Notes: a model not told the origin generated them from the letters alone. DNA of 64,000 nt from Rhodospirillales bacterium (GCA_016214125.1 JACRPC010000023.1:32223-96222); one strand, 5' to 3'. Positions 42,404 to 51,640 are shown, counted from the first letter of the stretch. A program made the numbers and translations.

Positions 42404-42832
42404 ATGTTGATTTACCCCGCCCGTTTCGCGCCCGAGCCCGAGGGCGGTTTTACCGTCACCTTCCGCGACGTGCCCGAGGCGATCACCCATGGCGCCAGTC
42501 TGATCAAGGCCCAGGCGATGGCCGCCGACGCCCTGGAAACCGCGCTTTCCACCTATGTCGAGCGCCGTCTTCCCTTGCCGCTTCCCAGCAAGGCGAAAAG
42601 GGGCGAGCGGCCGGTGGCGCTTTCCGCCCTGGGGCAGGCGAAAGCGGTTCTCTATCAATCCATGCGCGCCCAGGGGGTGGGCAAGGCGGCCTTGGCCCGC
42701 CGGTTGGGCTGCCATCTGCCGCAGATCGACCGGCTGCTCGATTTCTGCCACGCCTCAAGGCTTTCCCAGGTCGAAGGGGCGCTGGCGGCCCTGGGCAAGC
42801 AATTGGTGATCGGGATCAAGGACGCGGCGTAG
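42404..42832 (+). CDS. hicB: HicB-type antitoxin with helix-turn-helix
   Basis: This 142-residue protein has the degenerate RNase H-like HicB fold (FAPEPEGGFTVTFRDVPEAITHG, about 8-30) and a C-terminal XRE-type helix-turn-helix (GVGKAALARRLGCHLPQIDRLLD). It neutralises HicA and probably binds the palindrome before hicA. It is followed by a copy of the dispersed GCGCTCGCC repeat. Confidence 0.93.
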   Translation: MLIYPARFAPEPEGGFTVTFRDVPEAITHGASLIKAQAMAADALETALSTYVERRLPLPLPSKAKRGERPVALSALGQAKAVLYQSMRAQGVGKAALARRLGCHLPQIDRLLDFCHASRLSQVEGALAALGKQLVIGIKDAA

Positions 42833-42866
42833 CCGCCACTCGCGATCGCGCCCTCAAGCGGCCCAA

Positions 42867-42930
42867 GCGCTCGCCTCCGGCTCGCTTGGCTTTCGCGCCA
42901 CGTGGCGCGCGGCCGCGGTCGCGGCCGATC
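42867..42930. repeat. Third copy of the dispersed intergenic repeat
   Basis: GCGCTCGCCTCCGGCTCGCT followed by TGGCTTTCGCGCCACGTGGCGCGCGGCC matches the two tandem copies at 21766-21950 in its first half. The end differs and contains a GCCGCGGTCGCGGC hairpin. It lies between convergent hicB and the asparagine synthase gene. Confidence 0.65.
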
Positions 42931-42965
42931 AAGATGCCATGAGCGACGCTCACGGCATCTTGGTA

Positions 42966-44732
42966 TCAGGCCTGCGTTCCCGTAAACCCCCGATACACCG
43001 CCTTCGCCCAGCCGCGAAAGCCGCGCTCGCCCGGCTGTTCGGCCCGCACCCATTCATGCACCGGCACCAGGAAGCCGCTTTTGGGCCGGGCGCGGATTTC
43101 CGCCGGCAAGGGCGGCGCCGGTACGTCGGCCATGTCGGATTTCGGCCGCGACAGCGGCAAGATGCGCCGGAAGAAGTCGACATCGACCAAGGGGGTGCGG
43201 ATTTCCAGCCCATGCGCCATGCCCGCCCAATCGGCGTCGCGCAGCAACTGGTTGCGCATGTACCACTGGATTTCCAGGGCCGCCACCCGCTGGGCGGGAT
43301 CGCGCACGCCCCCCTGGCTGCGCTCAAGCGCCGCCAAGGTGTCCAGCCGTTCCAGCCCGGCCCGGGCCAGATCGGGATCAAGCAGCTCGGCCAGTTCCCA
43401 GGGCATGAACATGGCGCGCCTTAGCAGATAGGCCCCGGCGATCGAGCCGCCCAGCTCCAAAACTCCCGCCACCTTGGGCGAGGCGATGCGGCCGATCCAG
43501 GGCGCCAGGACGTGACGAGCCGCCTTGCCCAGGTCGGGCCAGCTTTGGGCGAAGCCCAGCCGGGCCGCCATTTTGGGCACCCAGGTGAAGGTGTCGTAAC
43601 CCTGGAACAATTCGTCGCCGCCCAGGCCCGAGAGCGCCACCTTCAGGCCTGCTTCGCGGGCGGCCTTGGCGACGAACCAGGTGTTGGTGCCGTCGATGGT
43701 GGGCTGGTCCATGTCGGCCAGCAGGCGGGCGCGGTTGGCCTGGAAATCCTCGTGGGTGATACGCTTGGTGGCGTGGCGGCTTTGGATGTGGGCGGCCATC
43801 CGTTCGGCCAAGGGCACCTCGTCGAAGCCGGTGCCCTCAAGCTCGGCGAAGCCCAGGGTGATGGTCTTAAGCGGCGTCGAGAGCTGCTGGGCCGCCAGGG
43901 CGGCCAGGGTGGTGGAATCGCGCCCGGCCGACAGAAACACCCCCACCGGCACATCGGCCACCAAATGGTGGCGCACGCTGTCGATCAGGGCGGGGGCGAG
44001 CAGTTGATGCTCGCTGGCCTCGGCCTTGGCGATCTCGCCGGCCGGATCGAAATAGCGTTCCTGGCGCCGGGCTCCGGCCGCGTCCACCCACAGCCAGGAG
44101 CCGGCGGGCAGCGCCCGGATGCCGCGATAAAGGGTGAAGGGTTCCGGCACATGGCCCCAGAGGAAATAGCCGGCATGGCCGGCCGGATCGGGCGCGGTGT
44201 CGATCGCCGCTTGGGCGCCGGCCAACAGCGCCTTGACCTGCGAGGCGGCGCGCAGGGTGCGGCCATCCTCGGCCAGATAGAGCGGCTTGATGCCGAAAGG
44301 ATCGCGGGCGAGCAAGAGGCCCTGCTTCTCGGCGTCCCACAGCGCGAAGGCGAACATACCGCGCAGGCGATGCACCAGATCGGCGCCCAGGCGGCGATAG
44401 AGGTGAAGGATGACCTCGGTGTCGCTCTCCGAGGCAAAGCGGTCGCCCTGGGCTTCCAGCTCGGCCCGGAGTTCGCGGTAATTGTAGATTTCGCCGTTGT
44501 AGGTGACGACCAAACGGCCATCCGCGGTGGCCATCGGCTGGGCGCCGCTGGGCTTCAGATCGATGATCGCCAGCCGACGGTGCGCCAACCCGACCCGGCG
44601 GTCGGGTGCCATCCATTCGCCCATCCCGTCGGGGCCGCGCGCCGTCATGGCGTCGCGGATGGCGATCATTTCGCCCGCTTCGATCGGCGGGGCGTCCGGG
44701 TGATGGGCAAAGAGGGCGACCAGGCCGCACAT
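42966..44732 (-). CDS. asnB: Glutamine-hydrolysing asparagine synthase-like protein
   Basis: This 588-residue protein has the Ntn glutaminase domain with nucleophile Cys2 (MCGLVALF), RRLAIIDLKPSGAQPM, YNGEIYN and SESDTEVILHLY, and the synthetase domain with GGDELFQGYDTF. The PP-loop reads SAGRDS rather than SGGxDS, a substitution in the pyrophosphate-binding loop that is seen in some family members and may alter substrate. AsnB-like enzymes amidate aspartate or, in surface-polysaccharide clusters, sugar acids; UDP-glucuronate decarboxylase is nearby but not adjacent. The exact substrate is uncertain. Confidence 0.85.
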   Translation of the reverse strand: MCGLVALFAHHPDAPPIEAGEMIAIRDAMTARGPDGMGEWMAPDRRVGLAHRRLAIIDLKPSGAQPMATADGRLVVTYNGEIYNYRELRAELEAQGDRFASESDTEVILHLYRRLGADLVHRLRGMFAFALWDAEKQGLLLARDPFGIKPLYLAEDGRTLRAASQVKALLAGAQAAIDTAPDPAGHAGYFLWGHVPEPFTLYRGIRALPAGSWLWVDAAGARRQERYFDPAGEIAKAEASEHQLLAPALIDSVRHHLVADVPVGVFLSAGRDSTTLAALAAQQLSTPLKTITLGFAELEGTGFDEVPLAERMAAHIQSRHATKRITHEDFQANRARLLADMDQPTIDGTNTWFVAKAAREAGLKVALSGLGGDELFQGYDTFTWVPKMAARLGFAQSWPDLGKAARHVLAPWIGRIASPKVAGVLELGGSIAGAYLLRRAMFMPWELAELLDPDLARAGLERLDTLAALERSQGGVRDPAQRVAALEIQWYMRNQLLRDADWAGMAHGLEIRTPLVDVDFFRRILPLSRPKSDMADVPAPPLPAEIRARPKSGFLVPVHEWVRAEQPGERGFRGWAKAVYRGFTGTQA

Positions 44733-44754
44733 GGCCCTGGTTTATAGCAAAGTT

Positions 44755-45627
44755 TCAGCGCCGCGTCGCCAACACCGCGCCGCCGACGATCAGGGCCAGC
44801 GCCAAGAGGATGGCGGGCGAGAACTGGGCCAGGCCGAAGGCCACCAGCAGGAGCGCGGCCAAGGATGGGGCGAAATAGGCCAGCACGCCCAAGGTGCCGA
44901 TCGCGCCATGCTTGACGCCATGATCCCAAAGATAGAAGGCGACGCCACCCGGTCCCAATCCCAGCGCCAGCACCGCCAGCCATTGGCCGCCTTCGGGCCA
45001 GCGGGTGGTCTCGAACAAGAGATGGCCCGCAAGGGCGAGAGCCGAGGCGACGGCGCATTGCAGCCCCACCGCGTCCGAGGGCACCTGCGGGAACAAACGC
45101 GACGCCACCGAATAGCCCGACCAGACCAGGGCGCAGCCGAGCGCCGCCAGATAGCCGGCCAGATACTGGCTCTTGAAGCCCTCGAAGCCGGCGCCGGTGA
45201 CGATGGCGAGCGCGCCCAGCAAACCCAGCGCCCCGCCCGCCAGTTGGTTGGCGCGCAGGCGCTCGCCCGGCAGCAGGCCCGAAAAGAGCACGATCAGGAG
45301 CGGCCAAAGATGATTGATCAGGCTGGCCTCGATCGGCGGCGCGGTCTGGATGGCCAGGAAGTAAAGGGCGTGATAGCCGAACAGCCCGCCCACCCCAAGC
45401 GCCAGCGCCCGGGGCGGCACCCGCAGATGGATCAGGATTCCTTGGCCGGCGATCGTCCATTTGCCCAGCCCGATCAGGGCGGCCAGGGCGAACATCATCG
45501 CGGTGAGCTGGAAGGGCGGCACCGGCCCGCTGGCGGCGCCCAGCGCCGGCAGCGCCGCCCACATCAGGATGGCCAGCGCTCCCAAGAGCGTGGCGCGCGC
45601 CCGAGAGTTCGAAGCGCGCGCCATCAT
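44755..45627 (-). CDS. EamA/DMT-family transporter
   Basis: This 290-residue protein has ten membrane helices in two EamA repeats (about 12-140 and 150-285), the second with SGYSVASRLFP and the GGVAFYLWDHGVKHG segment seen in YddG-like aromatic amino acid exporters. It exports a small metabolite across the inner membrane; the substrate is uncertain. It sits 21 bases after phbB on the same strand, possibly at the end of the PHB operon. Confidence 0.85.
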   Translation of the reverse strand: MMARASNSRARATLLGALAILMWAALPALGAASGPVPPFQLTAMMFALAALIGLGKWTIAGQGILIHLRVPPRALALGVGGLFGYHALYFLAIQTAPPIEASLINHLWPLLIVLFSGLLPGERLRANQLAGGALGLLGALAIVTGAGFEGFKSQYLAGYLAALGCALVWSGYSVASRLFPQVPSDAVGLQCAVASALALAGHLLFETTRWPEGGQWLAVLALGLGPGGVAFYLWDHGVKHGAIGTLGVLAYFAPSLAALLLVAFGLAQFSPAILLALALIVGGAVLATRR

Positions 45628-45648
45628 GCGGAATGATCCCGTTTCGGC

Positions 45649-46374
45649 TCAGTACATATGCTGGCCGCCATTGATCGACATCGTCGAGCCGGTGATGAAA
45701 TCGGCGTCGTCGGCGACCAGGAAAAGGACACCGCGGGCGATGTCCTCGGCCCGGCCCAATCGGCCGGCCGGGATCTTGGCGATGATCTTCTCCAAGACGT
45801 TGTGCGGCACGGCGCGCACCATGTCGGTGTCGACATAGCCGGGCGCAATGGCGTTGACCGTGATGTTCTTGGCCGCGCCCTCCTGGGCCAGGGCCTTGGT
45901 GAAGCCGTGGATGCCCGACTTGGCGGCGGCGTAGTTGACCTGACCGTACTGGCCGGCCTGGCCGTTGATCGAGCCGATGTTGACGATGCGCCCAAAGCCG
46001 CGATCGCGCATCGAATCGATGACCAGACGGCACATGTTGAAGCAGCTCGTGAGGTTGGTGTGGATCACGTCCTCCCAGCTTTCGTAGCTCATCTTGTGCA
46101 GCGTGCCGTCGCGCGTGATGCCGGCGTTGTTGATCAAAACCTCGATCGGCCCATGGTCGCGCACGATGTGCTTGACGCCCGCCTCGCACTCGCCGAAATC
46201 GGCGACGTTGAAGCGGTAGCTGGGAATGCCGGTCTCGTCGGAGAATTTCTTCGCCGCCTCGACGTTGCCGAAATAATTGGCGATCGGCCGATAGCCCGCG
46301 TTCTTAAGGCCGACGCAGATCGCCGCCCCGATGCCTCGGGTGCCGCCGGTGACGACGGCCAAACGTCCACTCAT
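45649..46374 (-). CDS. phbB: Acetoacetyl-CoA reductase
   Basis: This 241-residue short-chain dehydrogenase has the NADPH-binding VTGGTRGIG (about 8-16), NNAGITRDGTLHKMSYESW typical of PhaB/PhbB, the catalytic Ser/YAAAK (about 148-152) and GGQHMY at the C-terminus. It reduces acetoacetyl-CoA to (R)-3-hydroxybutyryl-CoA for polyhydroxybutyrate. phbA lies 52 bases upstream on the same strand. Confidence 0.95.
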   Translation of the reverse strand: MSGRLAVVTGGTRGIGAAICVGLKNAGYRPIANYFGNVEAAKKFSDETGIPSYRFNVADFGECEAGVKHIVRDHGPIEVLINNAGITRDGTLHKMSYESWEDVIHTNLTSCFNMCRLVIDSMRDRGFGRIVNIGSINGQAGQYGQVNYAAAKSGIHGFTKALAQEGAAKNITVNAIAPGYVDTDMVRAVPHNVLEKIIAKIPAGRLGRAEDIARGVLFLVADDADFITGSTMSINGGQHMY

Positions 46375-46426
46375 GACACGCTCCTTCTCCCGTTATGGAT
46401 TGTTGTGTCGTCGTGCTTTCTTTTTC

Positions 46427-47599
<1,173 letters not shown>

Positions 47600-47620
47600 G
47601 GTATCCTCCAATTGAAACAA

Positions 47621-47848
47621 TCAGGCGCGGGTGGCGTAGATGGCCGGGCGATAGCGGGGCGGCGGAATGGCGTGGCCTTCCTCGCGGGCAACCTCGATCC
47701 AGGCGACCATCGCCTTTTCGACCTCGGCCAGCGCTTGTGCGGGCGAGGCGCCGTGCGCCGAACAGCTTTTGAGGTCGGGAACATCGGCGATCCAGGCCTT
47801 GTCCTCGGCTGACCAGAAGAGATTGATGTGGTAGTGGCGGGTGGTCAT
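47621..47848 (-). CDS. HicB-like antitoxin (short form)
   Basis: This 75-residue protein has the HicB half: YHINLFWSAEDKAWIADVPDLKSCSAHGASPAQALAEVEKAMVAWIEVAREEG, typical of the DUF1902-like HicB family without a DNA-binding domain. It overlaps the toxin gene by ATGA and lies 21 bases before phbA, so it may be co-transcribed with the PHB genes. Confidence 0.88.
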   Translation of the reverse strand: MTTRHYHINLFWSAEDKAWIADVPDLKSCSAHGASPAQALAEVEKAMVAWIEVAREEGHAIPPPRYRPAIYATRA

Positions 47849-48105
47849 TCGTGTCCCTTAAGCGACAATCCGAACTCTTCGACCATATCAATAAACTGGC
47901 GGACTTGATAAGGCTTCGCCTTGCCATCGGCGCCCGGTTGGAGATTCAAGGGCCGCCCCACTTTCGGATGGGCCAGAATATGGTGGCTGCCGGAAATCCG
48001 ACGCAAGCGAAATCCAAAGGCTTCGGCCAACCGGATAAGGTCGGCAAAACGTGTGTTACGGCTACCCGCAAGGGCCTGGTCCCAAAGTTTGGCAAGCTGA
48101 ACCAT
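47845..48105 (-). CDS. HicA-type toxin
   Basis: This 86-residue protein has an N-terminal extension and the HicA core ADLIRLAEAFGFRLRRISGSHHILAHP with the catalytic histidine in GSHHI. This long HicA form paired with a short HicB is common. It is upstream of its antitoxin, between phaC and phbA, and is unrelated in detail to the hicA at 42218. Confidence 0.88.
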   Translation of the reverse strand: MVQLAKLWDQALAGSRNTRFADLIRLAEAFGFRLRRISGSHHILAHPKVGRPLNLQPGADGKAKPYQVRQFIDMVEEFGLSLKGHE

Positions 48106-48164
48106 TGAAGTCGTGACGAAGGCGATTTGCCCTTACATAGCGGAAGGGGGGCGGGGGGGCAAGG

Positions 48165-49400
48165 TCAAGGGCGGGGATTTTTCAGCCACGCGCCCAGCGG
48201 CCGATAACAAATCTCCGGGGCGGTGCGGCCGCTCATCATGCCGATATGGCCGGCCGGCACCATCACCAGCTTGGCGTTGGGTAGGGCGCGCGCCAGGGGA
48301 ATGGCCGAGGCGGGGGGTACGATGCGATCCTGCTCGGGCACCATCACCAGCGAGGGCAGACGCAAATCCTGGGGGTAGATGGCCTGGCCGCCCACCAGCC
48401 ATTCGCCCTTGGCCGGACGATTGGCGCCGTACCAGCCGAACAGGCATTGGCGGGCCACCGGCGCGGCCAAGGCCACGCCGTCATTGATCCAGTCTTCCAG
48501 CACGATGAAATCGTTGGCCTTGGGGTTGGCGGGATCGACGCCGGCGAAGGCGCGGAATTTGCGCGGCACCAGATCGGGATCGAGGCTGGCGAAGAAGGCC
48601 TGCAGCATGTCGACCGGCATCTCGCCCTGGGTTTGGAGGATCATTTCCAGGGGCGCCTCCAGGGCGGCCATCAATTGGCCGGGCTCGGGGTTGGGCTGGT
48701 GGAAATCCCAGGGCGTGGCCAACAGGGCCAGCGACGCCACATCCTGGGCCCGCAATTGCGCCAGGGCGAGGGCGAGAAGCCCGCCCATGCAATAGCCGAC
48801 CACCGCCACCTTTTCGCCGCCGGCCTGGCGGAGATGATCGAGGATGCGGACCAGCCGGCCGGCGATGTAATCGTCCAAGCCGAAATTCTTCTCGATGTCG
48901 CCTGGCCCATCCCAATCGACCAGGAAAACGCGGAAGCCTTGGCCGGCCAGGTCGCGGGCCAAGCTGCGCTCCAGCGTTAGGTCGAGAATGTCGGCGCGGT
49001 TGACCAGCGAGGGCACCAAGAGCACCGGCGGACCCGCCTCGCCATAGGCTAAGAGGCGGGTGGTGCCTTCGGTCCAGGCGACGGGCGGTGGCGGCACGGC
49101 CCGGCGATGGGGATGGGTTTGATAGCGGCGCACGCCTTCGAGAAACGCCTTCAGGCGGCGCTCGCCTTCCTGGGCGACCGCGCGCTCGAAGGCTTCAGGC
49201 GGCAGGTTTGCGTCGTCGAGGCTTTGGCGGAGTTCGTCCGCTTGGGCTTCCAGCGGCCCCTTCCAGACGGGCGAGCCTTTCCTCAACAGCGGCAAGGCGG
49301 CTTGCGAGGCGAGCCAGCTCGCCGTCTGCACCGCCAGATGCAGGGCCAGCGGCCGGGGCCCCGTTCGGGGTCGGGCCGGGCCGGGATTGGGCATCGGCAT
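48165..49400 (-). CDS. phaC: Polyhydroxyalkanoate synthase-like alpha/beta hydrolase
   Basis: This 411-residue protein has a lipase-like box with cysteine, VVGYCMGG (nucleophile Cys204), the WDGPGDIEKNF segment, a catalytic Asp in VPEQDRIVPP and His in PAGHIGMM, as in PHA synthases, and it sits with phbA, phbB and phaR. Its length is nearest to class III PhaC, which needs a PhaE partner. The conserved N-terminus GPRPLALHLAVQTASWLASQAALPLL lies within the first 206 bases, which overlap the preceding small gene in another frame. GAAGG precedes the ATG. A depolymerase-like role is less likely given the cysteine. Confidence 0.85.
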   Translation of the reverse strand: MPMPNPGPARPRTGPRPLALHLAVQTASWLASQAALPLLRKGSPVWKGPLEAQADELRQSLDDANLPPEAFERAVAQEGERRLKAFLEGVRRYQTHPHRRAVPPPPVAWTEGTTRLLAYGEAGPPVLLVPSLVNRADILDLTLERSLARDLAGQGFRVFLVDWDGPGDIEKNFGLDDYIAGRLVRILDHLRQAGGEKVAVVGYCMGGLLALALAQLRAQDVASLALLATPWDFHQPNPEPGQLMAALEAPLEMILQTQGEMPVDMLQAFFASLDPDLVPRKFRAFAGVDPANPKANDFIVLEDWINDGVALAAPVARQCLFGWYGANRPAKGEWLVGGQAIYPQDLRLPSLVMVPEQDRIVPPASAIPLARALPNAKLVMVPAGHIGMMSGRTAPEICYRPLGAWLKNPRP

Positions 49401-49596
49401 GGGCCTTCACGCCCTCCTTGGCGCGCTGGGTGGCGTCGAGCACGCCCTTGGCCATGGCGGCCATGCCTTGGCTCATGGCGCCGAAGCTCTGGGCGAGCGC
49501 CTGGGCCAGGGCCGGATCGGCGGCGTTGGCGCCCATCTGGTTCTGCCAGAGGTCGAGATAGCGTTTGGCCAGGGCTTCGAGATCGACGTTGGACAT
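49195..49596 (-). CDS. PhaE/phasin-like small protein
   Basis: This 133-residue protein begins MSNVDLEALAKRYLDLWQNQM, with an amphipathic helix and a DLWQNQM segment like those of PhaE and phasins. A Pro/Ala-rich linker, a coiled coil (LARLASRLAAVEERLARLEG) and a basic tail follow. I infer a PHB-granule or PhaC partner role from position. Its last 206 bases overlap the start of phaC in a different frame on the same strand. Confidence 0.65.
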   Translation of the reverse strand: MSNVDLEALAKRYLDLWQNQMGANAADPALAQALAQSFGAMSQGMAAMAKGVLDATQRAKEGVKAHADAQSRPGPTPNGAPAAGPASGGADGELARLASRLAAVEERLARLEGAAGSPSGRTPPKPRRRKPAA

Positions 49597-49637
49597 GGCT
49601 CACTTTAGCCCAGAATGACGCGGGCGCGAAAGGGCAT

Positions 49638-49700
49638 GCTGCAAAGCGGTACGATTTTCAAAAAACTATGGTATAAAGTGGGGAACTGACCTTTTGCAGC
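49638..49700. promoter_or_regulatory. Probable PhaR-binding inverted repeat and promoter
   Basis: GCTGCAAA (49638-49645) and TTTGCAGC (49693-49700) are perfect inverted arms 47 bases apart in the region between divergent phaR and the PHA-synthase genes. PhaR regulators bind TGCA/TGC-rich sites. An AT-rich stretch between the arms (TATGGTATAAA) probably holds a promoter. This arrangement fits PhaR repressing both sides. Confidence 0.5.
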
Positions 49701-49716
49701 GCGGAGAAGCCCCTTC

Positions 49717-50340
49717 ATGACCGACGCCGCCGAAACCACAACCGTCCAAGCCGACACCGCCCCGGTGACGATCAAGAAATACGCCAACCGGCGGCTCTAC
49801 AACACGGCGAGCAGCAGCTACGTCACCCTCGATCATCTGTGCGAAATGGTGAAGAAGGGGATCGAGTTCCAGGTCTACGACGCCAAGACCGGCGAGGACA
49901 TCACCCGCTCGGTGCTCACCCAGATCATCGTCGAGGAAGAGGGCAAGGGCGGCCAGAACCTGCTGCCGATCGGCTTTCTGCGCCAATTGATTTCCTTCTA
50001 CGGCGACAGCCTGCAAGGCGTGCTGCCGCGCTATCTGGAAATGAGCATGCAAAGCTTCGCCCGCAATCAGGAGCAGTTCCGCACCTTGATGCAGAACGCC
50101 TGGGGCGGCCTCTTTCCCTTCGGCCGCTTGGACGAGATGGGCAAGCAGAACATGTCGTTCCTCGAGAACGCGATGAAGATGTGGCAGCCCTTCATCAACC
50201 AGAATCCGAACGCCGCCGCCGGCCCAGGTGGTCCCGTTGCGCCCGGCGCCTCGGCCGAGGAATCGCTCGAGGACCTCAAGGGCAAGCTCGATTCCCTGCA
50301 AAACCAGATCGCCGCCCTGGCGAAGATGAAGGGCAAGTAG
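49717..50340 (+). CDS. phaR: Polyhydroxyalkanoate synthesis repressor
   Basis: This 207-residue protein has the PHB/PHA accumulation regulator DNA-binding domain (VTIKKYANRRLYNTASSSYVTLDHLCEMVKKG, about 17-48) and the following ITRSVLTQIIVEEE...LPIGFLRQLISFYGDSLQ region, then a helical granule-binding part. PhaR sits on PHB granules and leaves DNA when polymer builds up. It is divergent from the phaE-like/phaC genes. Confidence 0.96.
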   Translation: MTDAAETTTVQADTAPVTIKKYANRRLYNTASSSYVTLDHLCEMVKKGIEFQVYDAKTGEDITRSVLTQIIVEEEGKGGQNLLPIGFLRQLISFYGDSLQGVLPRYLEMSMQSFARNQEQFRTLMQNAWGGLFPFGRLDEMGKQNMSFLENAMKMWQPFINQNPNAAAGPGGPVAPGASAEESLEDLKGKLDSLQNQIAALAKMKGK

Positions 50341-50394
50341 GAAGAGCGATCGTCGGGCGGCAGGCGACGCGCTTAGGCGGCCGCCCCCCTCGCC

Positions 50395-50691
50395 TTACCG
50401 TGCCTTGGCCACCAGACGATTGTAGAGTTCGGGCGTCATGCGGCCGTCGGGGCTAAGGCCGTTGGCCTTCTGGAAACGGATGATGGCGTCGCGGGTGCGC
50501 GGCCCCAGGCGGCCGTCGAATTCCTTGGCGTCGAAATAACCGGCCCGGGCCAGCAGGCGCTGGACCTCGCGCACGAAGGCGCGGGCCTCGTCGCCGGCCA
50601 TGCCCGCCATCGCTCCCATCGCCAAGGCGGCGGGAGGAAGCGCGGGCGGCATCAGCAGCACCAGGGCGGCCACGGCCAGGCGTCGAAGCAT
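50395..50691 (-). CDS. Exported peptidoglycan-binding domain protein
   Basis: This 98-residue protein has a signal peptide (about 1-24, ending ALA) and one peptidoglycan-binding domain (VREVQRLLARAGYFDAKEFDGRLGPRTRDAIIRFQKANGLSPDGRMTPEL). It has no catalytic domain, so it probably only binds cell wall in the periplasm. It is convergent with phaR. Confidence 0.88.
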   Translation of the reverse strand: MLRRLAVAALVLLMPPALPPAALAMGAMAGMAGDEARAFVREVQRLLARAGYFDAKEFDGRLGPRTRDAIIRFQKANGLSPDGRMTPELYNRLVAKAR

Positions 50692-50742
50692 CGCGATCCC
50701 CTTGATCCAAGCGCGGCCGGGAAATCCTAATCGACTTTGCCC

Positions 50743-51144
50743 TCAGGCGGTATCGTCTTTCCCCAAGGGCCGAGGCGCCAGGCAAGCCTCGAGGCGCGAC
50801 CGAAGGCATGCGATCGAGAAGGGTTTGCGCAGGACATCGTTGGCGCCGAAGCGGCGGGCGATCTCGAGATAGTCGGGCTTACCCGGCATCGCCGGGCTTT
50901 CGCCGCTGATCGCCAGGATCGGCAAATCGGGGTAAGCCTTGCGAAGACTGATGATGGTCTGCACGCCCTCGACCTCGGGCATGATCATATCGGTGATCAC
51001 CAGTTGGAAGGCGATCCGCCCGGCGAGGTCGAGGCCCCGCGCGCCGTTTTCTGCGACGGCTACTTTATGCCCCTCGTCTTCCAGGGCCGCCTTCAGGGAA
51101 GTCCGAATCTCGGGATCGTCGTCGATGATAAGGATGTGTGCCAT
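50743..51144 (-). CDS. Single-domain response regulator
   Basis: This 133-residue protein is a CheY-like receiver: acidic triad in IIDDDPE (8-10), phosphoacceptor Asp52 in VITDMIMPEVEG, and Lys107 in VLRKPFS. It has no output domain and no histidine kinase nearby, so it relays a signal from an orphan kinase elsewhere. Confidence 0.92.
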   Translation of the reverse strand: MAHILIIDDDPEIRTSLKAALEDEGHKVAVAENGARGLDLAGRIAFQLVITDMIMPEVEGVQTIISLRKAYPDLPILAISGESPAMPGKPDYLEIARRFGANDVLRKPFSIACLRSRLEACLAPRPLGKDDTA

Positions 51145-51640
51145 GGTAAGGGTCCTTTGTGTCCGGCTCCACCCCCGAACACCGCCCGGTCCTCGGCACA
51201 GGTCCGCGCGTCTCTCAAAGCGGCTATTGTCGCTCCCGCCGCCCGGCCCAAACGACGCTCAAACCGCCCTGCGAAAGCGCAGGCGATCCGTTTGGAGCGG
51301 GGTGGGACGGGCGTTCGACGATGTGGCCGCATGCTCTGCCCCTCTTGATATAAGGGTTTTCTAATACTGGGGCGAAGAGGCTTGATCACTCTCAACCCTG
51401 GGTTTGCATATTGGTTGCCGACCCGATCTTTCAAGGGTCATTTCTTGGCCAATCGCCGGCCGCAACCGCGATCGTACCGGGCCAATTTGTCTAAAATTTT
51501 AGACAATTGTTTCAAGTATTCGCATCGATATGATTTTGTTGCTTCAAGTAAATCAGCCTATATATTTTGGCCTTGAACGCGGTTGTCTTGGGTGGGGATT
51601 GACGAAATCCCGCAACCCGAAACGAGAAGAGGAGGCTTCG
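51145..51640. other. Intergenic region, GC-rich then AT-rich
   Basis: This region is between divergent genes. Bases 51145-51330 are GC-rich and could encode, on the minus strand, an 80-codon frame starting at 51331 after AAGAGGGG and ending at 51093 inside the response regulator; it has low complexity and I do not call it. Bases 51350-51575 are AT-rich and hold a GACCC-N9-GGGTC inverted repeat near 51420 and a perfect 20-bp palindrome at 51487-51506. No RNA gene is recognised. Confidence 0.5.
51487..51506. promoter_or_regulatory. Perfect 20-bp AT-rich palindrome
   Basis: TTGTCTAAAATTTTAGACAA is its own reverse complement. It lies about 135 bases before the Sel1-like gene at 51641, in an AT-rich promoter-like stretch. 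It looks like the site of a dimeric regulator, but I cannot assign a family. Confidence 0.5.

Noticed and set aside
41260..42832. Complete Pycsar-type defence operon
   Set aside because: Only the cyclase-like gene is present; the adjacent genes are hicAB and no membrane or TIR effector with a nucleotide-binding domain is nearby.
51093..51331. 80-codon frame on the minus strand overlapping the response regulator start
   Set aside because: It has a fair ribosome site (AAGAGGGG), but the product is Arg/Ala-rich with no family and overlaps a solid gene by 52 bases. It could be an upstream frame, but I cannot support it.
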